Shown in pieces: positions 33,401-41,200 of a stretch of DNA of 64,000 nt. Made by a program: the position numbers and the translations under genes. Each line of letters opens with the position of its first letter. The stretch's first letter is position 1. The DNA lies in contig JAQMWT010000005.1 of the NCBI GenBank assembly GCA_029834535.1, forward strand, positions 496,001-560,000, in the 5' to 3' direction. Below the pieces are notes generated by a model, which saw only the letters and a program-made list of their open reading frames with translations, was not told the DNA's origin and did no database searches. Origin of the DNA: Chrysophaeum taylorii (lineage: Eukaryota > Sar > Pelagophyceae > Pelagomonadales > Pelagomonadaceae).

Positions 33401-33529
33401 AACTTCTGTATCGTGCTTTTCTTCATCGTCATCATTATCCTCATCATCATTCCGCTCGTTCGTCTCATCCTGACGGCTTGGCGGTTCTTCATATCGTAGC
33501 TGCTCGACGGCAGCATCATCGTCTTCCAT
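24419..33529 (-). CDS. Gypsy A polyprotein with embedded DNA C5-methyltransferase
   Basis: A 3036-codon ORF. Residues 1-150 are acidic, then coiled coil (ERAQERLLKLLGEENERKER). Residues 150-1000 are acidic and low in complexity, with recurring ETSLNY and SGTTPS motifs and no zinc knuckle. At about 1010-1130 lies a retropepsin-like segment with LLGGRDIRVLGAIVDF. At about 1410-1690 lies a C5-cytosine methyltransferase: motif I LFSGAGGSTLGLQ (1419 on), motif IV SPPC with the nucleophile Cys near 1502, motif VIII SCRVRLLV near 1571 and motif X VVPPDTMALLML near 1676. The RT is at about 1915-2150 (LVAFVDDIMMGSDD). RNase H is at about 2235-2340 (SDASKDGLGAYLF, TDHRNLTFL). Integrase has an HHCC zinc finger at 2540-2585, core segments CMDLFGPL, RTDNGKEF and NPAERVNRF, and a GPF-type module near 2840. 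A further ~60-residue domain (KFVVFRIPDRKRSDW...) ends the protein. The methyltransferase is not a normal part of Ty3/gypsy elements. Confidence 0.92.
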   Translation of the reverse strand: MEDDDAAVEQLRYEEPPSRQDETNERNDDEDNDDDEEKHDTEVDEEEELNYNYDKPTERPAGGRSTAPSTRAEPPDATIMNEFYEAHLRALREENERAQERLLKLLGEENERKERLHRKKIKIMREQLRMANARADALQDQASALTREIDEVRMPNRPRRANGLEGEFRTSKVPPPTRTRAKVRKPRDDDDESSEMTETSLNYDQEQSKLKELTQTKIPTESKNLTETSLNYGSKPSTASNPVSPLVARYDLSSADTTLGLDDAPELCVNPIYEPRAADDAQSKGPAAATLDAMSLPPNIQVDGTSPPRSIDDASQRITSNDKRTPEYTPIERHVPFGGQFLTDMTSGTTPSSFAAPPDEPTADVFADVLFPLTMADNSCADIFSDEAIADIRSDGVDKRPSETAEKMNTKAEEMKNLITHELPLELSESPGVLLTNEEFKDFQPAYDDGYVIKKDPEHTMRDEYSCRPESNLDGTISMDNRKMSVPTIRIRAQCFLKKKAPERKEVQFRPRGTELLANRDLIYVWSEVWQKDDEGVDVWIDETIEPVRIDLGAPVAYRDDPDVLGPAELTPERDKDNKSPSRSSRRHRRRRSRDDEYDGGRHQYNSSFLSATLTFTTPCGQHLPLGVTVYPNTDTRTDDAADALAAAAFEDLARPPMDEPPNDVLTTRRSLAQIYEQMSSNELEYSSEELEAPRYWECDSDSEDKEATLCEPVSALTLFDESSLDDPPFIFDEEALDAIGLSLDPPETTVGDRTGCEPDMNFCSDSSGAHSSDETMTSASMADDDFTIELTSGTTPSFPADPPETVSITTDRDTDTPPEEKDRFMKKISSVLKCDEDEQMWNLQDWWTKARNFLLKKPPEQPRSCRLKAAADMEPIADADEDQQATNEFTDAFWKDEMNDLCEGSFASVNYEDQDPLPAQIPSEIVLEEERKPPDKEAAASVMAKTPTTDNTKAQAAVSMPNPGDERFRARCAHTSLTPRDGKTIEDDLITLSCLDTGTLTFIACHIYRNRDGPKFSTTIGVDGMADVSYICREMVKKLTRDQLIFDEGELPIKRKLYGSGLNTTTIHRWIALRVAFADDFAAPIVAIVADTNYLFLLGGRDIRVLGAIVDFPHDRICFCRTQVVYGRKKIKVKDERVDAPIVTFRSIYDRNPITLPIYNHQHDAFRQSLDLVKTRVYARLSTIKDLRSPPPERTVAMGTRGHATTKFSPAPGEDAREVAYAARTIQIEPGRTYNLPVILSKPMEKGQVFVATFAENEQLGVVEGMCSSGEERDRSAARVAITATEEVPTIVTQGEALAIGDIVRYEDELNVSTINELTKECEEGYDKGNLSFTVSVASHLTRCDESPPPMLLSTVQKDAMTAMTDKSTLKRPEGSDDFARRSEKDEKKCREITEAEIRRRYEKVQWLPITYRKVVMLFSGAGGSTLGLQRANETCGTSFRVVLALDSSDTANQIHHKNFPNIPVVQHTLCGRYVTTLRLIESYLPYAEWSSSMCVASPPCVHSALCNLTSRDVGKGVTATHWTMKLCKMAGFFMWLIEQEASIISYVARLHPYVYVVNFYDITPSLMSCRVRLLVSSHPPHLRAVPKTCKNMQQKFAAALGYADERHLLQMNNLGSSRAAIDAAYTVTRVPLRVGPHRSDYRSLNLEMTSELLTMPPDFEWAGFSRTTSLKHLASVVPPDTMALLMLDLHNSVTKEFHLSGEALPSALSPADRPFDYYLQIDEITLRHVQVPLLNTRTRVIQWVSTDDLQDHTKWKPPEVPLIPPATDEPGTSHASSAGPPRQPNLDVPPDPERDREPKIKSEPSVRVKGERINKSHPEVKLKYEKKFDVPWKDAPRDVEGAPLPQTPEHVKDNEAMKVKIPTKEEVDKVVQELGIPDNPHLDDEAKLMLRHCVQYSWAFFDPIMRPVDSPPVSLRFKDANPRPIKMTPYRLTPAKLDCLRKQISEWCRDGVIRPANSPWGFPVLMLPKKGAEIGTSNAFRAAVDLRQLNDQLVNDSWPNIRQDDALAFLAMRRWRTCIDIRWGYHNLRLDTAAQDAVTMVSPLGAHSFLRLPLGVKTAGALFCKQMASDLSKWMYQDLVAFVDDIMMGSDDLHRHLQVLIEVMCHLAQRGYSGRTAKFHLLKDDIEFLGHISTPEGLKPNPKTLEALQKMPIPGTLPNTSPKTQIRSFIGMSNYCRRYVKGYSKIVEPLRRLCLEGVKFEWTPECQKAWDTIIEALVDSRGVYHADYDLPFQIRSDASKDGLGAYLFQIVEVKGDAGRVTREERVIEYWSRAVPKEMRNYEPRRLELLAVILSLEHFRAYIEGHRTVLETDHRNLTFLRKATHSSGQLARWAMRLANFDPELGYKPGKSPGMSIPDCLSRNPIDHVIETDEFGEPLNHAYLVFQELPRPVDDRGVPVSGCHFIMSFITTELPEDRDEDPEKDPMKLATSHATRQRRKNRARDEPQIFKDAAAYKDYIDKIPDNMTLAEIAREQESDATCEDIRYRMAQGQTPRRSRANERFEVVKDVLYRISADLHPMIVAPATLRKRIIRLYHDTPVNGGHMGRHSTVQAIQERFWWPHMSNEVGVFIAECLVCQKARTPEPKRAGLLQQPVYDGDGAVLCMDLFGPLPSAGPETYLLVFFDPFSHFLILDVLNDKTAESVLESFVINILLKGYLPQMIRTDNGKEFVNKLMRRFCHLFNTRYQTTIPYHAQSNPAERVNRFIKAFLRACLQGRNITDWPDFAHYIAFCYNRKFIPGTQISPFMLRLNRQPMLPTDYTLMDFDTRLLPKTRSDAVAETRERLKYYTKIVREARDKALKKQRLAYNADHVDVEYKEGSHVLLYIPFLQNKLRPEWRGPFMIKERLSPVTFWIESLDSPPEERRVHVSQITPVMVPPIVDQTIRKPEETFRDDYQHGKFVVFRIPDRKRSDWRKKIYVAEVYEPYDYQNDRVALHFYSDLGPNDDVAYFKPTSHLSHRKLKPEFKDAEGRSFTDKSQISSNTIPCVTDFAPHEIDVLVPKFTLRSGRVPEPIITRVYQKIRSRDARKAKPRSSR

Positions 33530-33622
33530 ATCGGCTCTGGCTCGTTCTAGTCGGCCGAGATCAGAGCGGGTCCAAAATGGTTGAGTCGTCGTCGTTCTCG
33601 TGCTCCTTCGGCTCCGGAACTT

Positions 33623-33943
33623 CTAATCGTCCACGACACGCGTAATATCGTCGTTGCGTGCGTCTTCCACCGACAAATCTATCCGTACGGTGGGCGGCAG
33701 AACTCGTCTCTGCCCGGCAAACAATGCCTTATCCGTGAGTTGCGATCTCACTCCGCTCGCCTGCGGCAGCGGTACCCGGGTTGCGCGTCGGTTAGCACCA
33801 AATCGCGCGTCGTCACTTCCGACGACAAACGTATCCGGCCGGGGAACTTTCCCACGGCAATGGTCCTTCTGGAATTCCTTGTCGGCGCGCTTGATCAGGG
33901 CGCGCACGGCTTGTCCGGACCGTGTAGAGAATGCAAGATGCAC
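33623..33943 (-). CDS. Short upstream ORF in gypsy A leader
   Basis: About 106 codons on the sense strand between the 5' LTR and the long ORF, in the same frame as the long ORF. The first codon of the listed stretch is GTG and the frame is open up to the LTR. The same ORF, with identical translation, is found in copy B (57672-57992). No domain is recognised. It could be a leader or a small Gag-like product upstream of Pol, an arrangement for which read-through is known in LTR elements; its coding status is not shown. Confidence 0.4.
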   Translation of the reverse strand: MHLAFSTRSGQAVRALIKRADKEFQKDHCRGKVPRPDTFVVGSDDARFGANRRATRVPLPQASGVRSQLTDKALFAGQRRVLPPTVRIDLSVEDARNDDITRVVDD

Positions 33944-33994
33944 TAGTTCGTTGCGACCGATATAGTCGCTCGAATCTCGTATTCCTCCACCACC

Positions 33995-34330
33995 TGTGGC
34001 GTAAGGAGAATTTTAGGGGCTACCTGGCGTGCCTTCGAATCCTGGCTCGCCGATCGCGTCCGTGCCCTTGGTGGGATCACTGGACGAGGATGGCCGTTCT
34101 CCCGCCACGCGACCACAAACAACTCCTGCGCCTGGTCCTCTCAACTTGAGGATCGGCTGTTGCTTTATGATCAAGGATAATCGAAATCAGAAATCAGGGT
34201 GACACATGTCACGGAAAAGAAAGATGATGTCAGAGAAAACTCTGACCTCATCGGAACGGAGTAGGGTGCCCCTGATAAGGGGGGGCCCTAGAAGAGGGGT
34301 AAGCCTTAGGAGGCGGGAGTTGCCGCCACA
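33995..34330 (-). repeat. LTR of gypsy A (5' LTR)
   Basis: 336 bp, TG...CA ends. This is the promoter-side LTR because the coding strand is minus. The primer-binding site candidate lies directly inside it. Confidence 0.93.
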
Positions 34331-34962
34331 AGCATGAAGGATGTGGGTGGGCTGCACTTGTTTAGGACAAACAAACAGCGGCTACGTAGCTACGGCACCG
34401 TCGCCGGCCTCGTCTTTGGTGCCTTCGGTGAGGCCAGCGCGGCGTGCCACGCTCTCGCCCAAACATGCGCAGAGCGCATCGCTGCGCGAACCTGGGTGAC
34501 AAGCGGCTGCGCCAACTTCACAGATGCAAAGGCGGCCCAAACTCGCCGCATCTACCGTGAGTGGGGGATCGCCAACGCATTAGGCCGGGCTCGCTGTGCC
34601 CTCACCGCCCTAACCCATGTCGCCGCCTCGGGGAACCCCACCCAGGCCGCCCGATCCCAGCAGGACGTCACCCTTCGTCGCACATACGTCCGGCGGCAGC
34701 ATGCGTACGACCTACGGGCGGGGCCCGTCCTCTCTTCGCCTGCCCCACGCCTCGGCGATGACCCCGACTAGGTCCCGCGTACTTATCTCCGCCCGTCAGG
34801 CACATCCCTCATACCGCACAAACCCACCCACATCCTTCATGCTCCCCACACACCCCCCCCTCTTAGCAGTCGACATTTAAAGACAAACAAACAAACAGAC
34901 AAACAGACAAACAAACAAACAAACAGACAAACAGATAAACATCTGTCGATTAGTAGTAAGGA
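34331..34962 (-). mobile_element. Helitron-like head fragment with internal inverted repeat
   Basis: The minus-strand head TCCTTACTACTAATCGAC ends at 34962, preceded (minus sense) by A, and is followed by a CTGT/TTTG microsatellite (34880-34947). The GTCGACTGCTAAGAGGGG motif comes next, then sequence cut off by the gypsy A LTR at 34331. A perfect 21-bp inverted repeat starting AGCATGAAGG flanks 34331-34843. A + strand ORF of 145 codons (34334-34771, with VFGAFGEASAACHALAQTC) lies between the arms; it resembles tail segments of some protist retroelement proteins, weakly. Degenerate pieces of the same head sequence continue to about 35085. Confidence 0.5.
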
Positions 34963-35243
34963 TATAGGGCCTTGTTTCAGACACCTAGCTAGGGGACGCA
35001 CAGACCCCTACCCCACTCAACCACACACATCCTTCATGTCACACATCCTTCATGCACCACCCCCCTCTTAGCAGTCGACCTTCAAACACAGACCCCATGG
35101 GTGGTCCACCCGACCGGCTCGAACCGGCCCGGAATTAATTTGCTCCCCCTTTACCCTTGGCCCCTCGTCTATTTCACGAAAGTAGGTCTCGAAAGTAGGT
35201 CACGTCGTAGGTCACGTCAATTACTCCGGCACTTTAAAACCCC

Positions 35244-38200
35244 TCAGCCAAAGACAGTTTTTTTTTTGAGCGCAGACTTGGTTGGGCCATCGTGGGAGAT
35301 ATGCGGCAAGGTAGATTTCGTTTTCAATCGCGGTCGGGGAAGACTGCGCGGTCGAAAGAAGAGGAGTTCTTCTTCTCGAGTTGGAAGCGGAAGCTTGGCC
35401 GAGAGGCGTCTGAGGCGTAAGGCCTCGACGATCTGGTCGGCGTTTCCCTTTGCGAGCACGAAGATGGGGGGTTCGGGGGAGTGCCTCGCAAGGGCCTCGG
35501 CACCCGGCAGGACGTCGGGATTGCGGTAATCGCATACAGCGTTTTTGAAAAACAAGCGGCGCACCAGTCGCGAGCGTACCGGAGTATCGAGCGCTCGCGC
35601 GAAGGCGACGTCGTCGAAAAATGCCCCCTCGCTGCTGTTCTCCTCTTGCGACGACGAGGCATCTTTTTTCTCGGGAGGAGGCTGGACGGGGGGGGCGCGT
35701 CGCGGCGACGACGCGGGCGACGAAGCGTCGAGGACCTCGACGAAAATATTTTTCGCGGGAGGCGGAGGCGCGACGACGGCGTTGGCGATCGCGACGACGG
35801 CCCGGGCGGCGTCGGCGTCGGCTACGAGGCGAGCGCGCCGTCTCCGCTCGTCGAGGGCCTCCCGTCGGCGGGCTCGGGCGATTGCCTTGCGGACGCGCGT
35901 CGCGTCGAGGTCACGTAGAAGGTTGCGTCTTTCGCGCGCCGCGCGGTCGATGTGGCGTCGGCGGTCCTCGTCTTCCTTGTGGCGGCGCTCTGCCTCCTCC
36001 CGCTGCTTGCGTTCCTCCTCGCGCCGCTTCATCCTGGCCTGGTGGTCTTGCATGAGCACCTCGGCCGCGAGTCGCTTTGCTCGGCGTGCGTCGTCGAGGT
36101 CCTCCTCGTAAGAGAGGCCCGAGAGGAGGGAACGTCTCTCTGTCGGTATGATGAAATCCCACTTACTGCCGTCGTCGTCGAGGGCGGGGGAGTATATCAG
36201 CCTCCCTACCAAGCCGACAACATCCGAAGCGCTGGACGCGTCGGTAGCGACCGCTATCGCGACTGCCGCGTCCTCTTTCGCGAGGAGCTCCTCTCGCGTA
36301 GCGCGCATCCTTTGGCTCCGCTCGTCCTCGCGCGCCATGTCGCGTCGCGTCCGCGCGCGCCTCGCACTTTCGTCCCGCGCCCACTGCGCCCGCGACCATG
36401 CCCCGAGCCTCTCTGCCATGAATTCCCGCGCCCCGTCCTCTTCGTCGTACCATCGCGCGATATCCGCCGCGCTCCACGCCTCACGCGATCTCGACGGGTA
36501 GAGTCGATAGTACCTTTGAGGCGCGGCGGGCTCGCGCGCCGCGCAGGTCGGTGGCACGCACGCGAGCTCCAGCGGCATGCCCCAGTCGAACTGCGAGAGA
36601 CCCCGTCGCGCGGCCACCACGCGCTCGGCGATCCGGGTTAAATACGCTTCGCGCGTCGAGAGAGCCCGCGCGTACCACGCGCGAAATGCCCGAGCCGACG
36701 CGACTCCCGCGTCCGCAGCCTCGCGCCGCGCGGATGGATCAGACCACGCGGATCTCGTCTCCTCGGCAAAGGCATCCGCGCGGTCGCTCCTCGAGTACCA
36801 CGAAGCGAAAATTTCGTCGCCGCCGAGCCACGCCGTCTCGGGCTCGGGCGTCGCGACCAGAGCCTCGATCGCGTGCTCTATCACCCGCGGCGTGACGCAC
36901 GCTAGCACGACCTCGGCCCTCCGCGCCGCGTCCGACATCGACTCCCATTCCGGTGCTCGCTTCGCCTCATATTCTGCCGCGTTCTCTCCTCCTTCCGTCG
37001 CCGCGACCGTTTTTCCGACCTCGTCCAGCAACAACGCCGCTTCGTCGACCTCGGCGAAGATGTCGATCTCGTCGAGCTTCTCTTTCCCCCCCCCCAAGGC
37101 TTTTTGCATGCGCAGCTGAAACATTATCATCTTCGCGACCGCCTTGAGCGAAAGGCGCGTCGAGGTCTCTCGCTGATAAGTCTTCTCCACCGCCGCGCGC
37201 AGCTCGGTCACCTTGGTCGTCCGCGCGTTGAGAAACTCGTGCCGCATCGCCAACCGTTCGCGACTTTTTTGTGACCGGGGGTCGAGCGCCGCCACCCGAG
37301 ACAACAACAAACTCCCCGACGAAAATGTTGTTACTGCTGGGCCCCTTTCCGCCTCCGCCGAAAGGGACCGTATGTCCATCCTCTGCTCCTCGCGGCGGCA
37401 GCGGAATGACGCTTTCTCCATGATGAGAGTGGGGGCTGCCTCCCCGGGCTGCTGCGGTGGCTCTGGCTGAACGTGCTCCTTGTTTTTGGAGGAGCACGCC
37501 GGCCGAGGCACCTCTTTGGCGGCGGCGGCAGCGGAAGCGGCGGAATAATAATCGGGCTTCTCTGCCCGACGATTCATCAAAGCGACAAAAACGACCTCCT
37601 CCTCTTGCTTCTTCTTCTTCTTCAAAGAAGAAGGCCGCCGCGGTGACGGCGGCCGCCGCCGCGGCTCGAGGAGGTTTTGATCAATTGATGAGGTCGGATG
37701 CTCGGCTTGGAACACGGGCATGCCACAGTACCAGCGCTGAAAATTCGTCCAACGACGCCTCCGGACTGGGTCGTCGAGATTGTTGTCCTGTGCGAGCAAA
37801 ATGTCGGCCATCTCGATCTCGGCGCCCTCGGCGGCCGCCATCGCCCGCAGCTGGTCAGACTGCTTGGCGGCGAATACGATCTCGCGTCGCACGAAGGCCT
37901 CGCGCGCAAACGACAAAGGCCACCACGCTCGCCACGCGTTCCAGCGCTCCTCGGCGGCGGCGTCGTTCTTCTGGATGGATGCTCGTGCGTCTTTTGGGTC
38001 GGGAACCTCCAGACCTTGGGCCGTCGCGGCGGCGCAGACGTCCTTGGACTTGAGGGCCGCCAGAAGTTCCGTGCGCTGCTGTTCGGGCGAAAGGGCCGCC
38101 CACGGAATCTGGATCCTCTCCTCCTCCGTCGCGCCGGCCTCGGCCGTGCGCGCTTTGATCATCGTATCTCGCGCGCGGCGCGTCGCCTCGTCCCGGAGAC

Positions 38201-41200
38201 GCGGGGCGAGATGCTGCCCGCACGTTACCGCATAGATGCAGTAGTTGGTCGCGGGCTCGAGGTCTTTAAGGACGACGACGAGGCAACGAGCCGCGACATT
38301 TTTTCGCGAGACCATCGCCGGCCGCGCGTCGAGATCCAGAACCGCGTCTTCCTTCAAGGCCGCGAGAGCCACTGGCCGCTTTTGGTCGCGGCCGGCGCAC
38401 GCCCGCGCGAGCTTCTCTTCAGTGTCGTCGTCGTCCAACTCGACGGCCACCTCGGCCTCGGTCGCCTCGCACCTCAGCAACCGAAGCGAGGCGCGGGGCC
38501 CGAGGTCGCGCTCTGATGTTAGGTCCTCGAGTGCGATCGCGAAAGCCTCGAAGTCGGATACCGAGCCGCGGTTTCCGCCGTGAGCGTTCTTGTGGCAAGC
38601 GCGCCAGAGCGCGCGGAGCTCAAGTCTGTGGACCCCGAGCCGCTCGCGCGCGTAGGTGCACGGAGCCCACGTCGCGAGTCGCGCGAACGCCAGGAGACCA
38701 CTGCGATTCTGCGAGGAGCCCAGCAGCTTTCGGAAGGCGAGTTCACGAGGGTTTTTTTCACATTCCTCCTCGTTCGCGGACGGGAGCTCCTCCATATTTT
38801 TCTCCTTCTCCTCCTCCTTCTCCGGGAGGAGCACCTCGTCGTGCCACGCTGCGACGAGGCTTGACTCGAGCTCTTGGATGCGCTCGCGGCGGCGTTTCCG
38901 CGCGACGTCGTTTTCGTCGGGCGGAGGTTCTTGGCAACTGCCAAACCCAAAGCCCCTGATCCCCCGGAGTGGCGGCGTTTGCGGCGGCTTGACTCGCTTC
39001 CCGCGTCGTTCTTCGTCCCTGAGCGCCGCCCTGAGCGCCGCGAGCTCCTCGAGGAGATCCTCGTCCTCGACGACGACCTTTCTGACGAGCCGGCGTCGAG
39101 CGCCCCGGAGCCCGTGGGTCTCCAAGAGCCGAGCCGAGCCGTTACTCCAGTAAAAAGAAGGCATCGCCACGACTCGCGCGGAACTGAAGGCCCTGCTCGT
39201 CGTGATCTGCTGCTGGACCCTTTCGGTCGTCGTATTGGGCATCGCACACAATCCGACACCCGGGGCGAGCTCGAGCGTTCGCCGGTCGGCGTGAAAGCGC
39301 CGGAGGCTTTCGGGTGGGACAATCCGCTCTTCTTCATCATCTTCTTCTTCAGCCTGGGCGAGGCTCTCGGACTGCACCGACGGCAGCTGCACTTGCAGCT
39401 GCCAGACGAAGGGCGCCTCTTCCGCGGCGGATGAATAGGCGTCGTCGAGCGGCGGCCAAGAGGGCGGCTCGCTGGCGGCGAGGAGCCGGAACGCATTTGT
39501 TCCAGGGAGCGCCGTCGCCTTGCGGCTCGTCTTGACGACGTCGTCGTCGTCGTTTGGAGGTGGCGCGACTCGCGGCGCCTTGGCAAGGCGCACCGCACGC
39601 GGAGCCCGAGCGTCTCCGAAGGAGGTCGTCCCTATCGCGAGCGGCTGCTTGAAAAGAGTTGTCCGCTCTTTCTTTTTCGGCGGCGGGGCCGTCGTCGCGG
39701 CCCTCTCCCCCAAAAGCCCCGAGATCTCGCGACCGCCGACCAAAACAGCGCGCGTTTCGGGCCGTCGGTCCTCGGTCGCGGACGCCGTCCACGCCGCCGC
39801 GTCCTGCTCCGTAGTACTGGCGAACGCGCGAAAGTCGTCGTCGTCGTCCCGAGAGTTCGAGAGGCCGGTCGCGCCGAGCTCGACGACGGCGCCATCCAAG
39901 AGAGCGAGGACCTGGTTTTCGAAAAAAGTGACAGCCCGAGGCGGCGTCGCGAGGACGAACCGCTCGGCGGGAACTAAGCTTCTCCGGCGCAGGAGCCAGC
40001 GCACGACACCGTCCGGGCCCGAGGTCAAGAGCGGCGCGGCGGCGATAGAATCGACTCTTTCGCGGCGAGCGTGCACCCGCAGGCACTCGGGAAGACTCCA
40101 AATCTCGAGGCGAAAATCGGCGGTGCCGAGCGCAAGTTGTTGTTGTTGTTCAAGCAACTTGGCGCACGTCACGCGGCCGACGTCGATCGTCCGCTCGAGC
40201 TCGTCGTCCCCCCAGATGCGGAGATCGCCGTCGGCGCTCACGACGACGCGCGGCGACGCGACGACGATCTTTGCCGCGTGAGGCGGCAACCTCCGAGGCC
40301 CGAGGACGCGGCCGTCGGCGAGACCGCGCCACTCGCCATCGCTGCTGACTGCCGTCGCGCAGCACGATTCGTCGTCGTCGTCGTAAATATGCCTCAGCGG
40401 CTCGAGGGTCGCGCGGTCGTAAACGACGACGACGCCGTCCTCGCGGGCGACAGCGAGGGTCGCTTGGCCGAGGGCGACCGTTTTCGCGCTGCGCTCCTCG
40501 ATTATTTTTTTTTCGCCGCGATTTTGCAAAACCGACACCCCGGAGGGCCCTGCCAGCACGGGGCCGTCGGCGACGATAAAATTGCCGCGTCCCATGACGC
40601 GCGGCGACTCGTCGTACAGCACTGCCGCTACGTCGAGCCGCTCCTTCCCGAACAAGACCAGCCAAAAGTCCCGGGGCACCGGCTCAAACGCAAAAACCGC
40701 GAAACAATGCGGAAGGCGCCAGGACGCCACCGCACGCGGCTCGGGCTCGAGAGTCCACGTCGACAGCGAGAAATCTCTCTCGTCGAGCACGTGAAGCCAC
40801 GGGCCCTGGAAGGCCATCCCGCCCGCGCGCTCCACCTCGAACAGACGTCGATCCGCAAGCCGCCAGAGACGGGTGCGGTGGGGGACCCGCGCGGCGACGA
40901 ACCCCTCGCCGCGCGCGATTTCCCCGACGACGGGAAGCGCCTCGCGCGGAGCCTTGCAATCGACCGCCGCTCCGGACTCTTCGCGCCACGCGAACAGACC
41001 TCCGTCGGCCACCGCGAACAGCGTCGACTTCTGGACGACGAGGCCTCGCACGTCGACGGCCTTGGAAAACACGATTTGCAGCCGCTTCGGGAGCCGGAGC
41101 GTGTCGCCTGCCCACCGGAGACTGTACGATTGTATTTTGTCCTCCGCCGCGATCACCAATTCGCTATCGCTCCGACACGCGCACCCGATGCGCGCCTCCA

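Larger units (their letters stand above)
24043..34330 (-). mobile_element. Ty3/gypsy LTR retrotransposon, copy A
   Basis: A 10,288-bp element with 336-bp LTRs that begin TG and end CA and look identical to each other by eye, so the insertion is recent. The sense strand is minus. A likely primer-binding site lies just inside the right LTR: TGGTGGAGGAATACGAGATT on the minus strand, complementary to a tRNA-like 3' end in CCA. A purine stretch (AGGGGAG, minus strand) lies just inside the left LTR. One very long ORF spans most of the interior and the element looks whole. Order of parts is upstream short ORF, acidic coiled-coil N-terminal region, retropepsin-like segment, DNA methyltransferase, reverse transcriptase, RNase H, integrase. 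RT before integrase gives the Ty3/gypsy order. The 5-bp flanks do not match each other (CTCCT left, AGCAT right). Confidence 0.93.

Noticed and set aside
33091-33645. 184-codon + strand ORF with near-identical partner at 57140-57694
   Set aside because: Antisense to the gypsy polyprotein start; its conservation only reflects the recent element copies.
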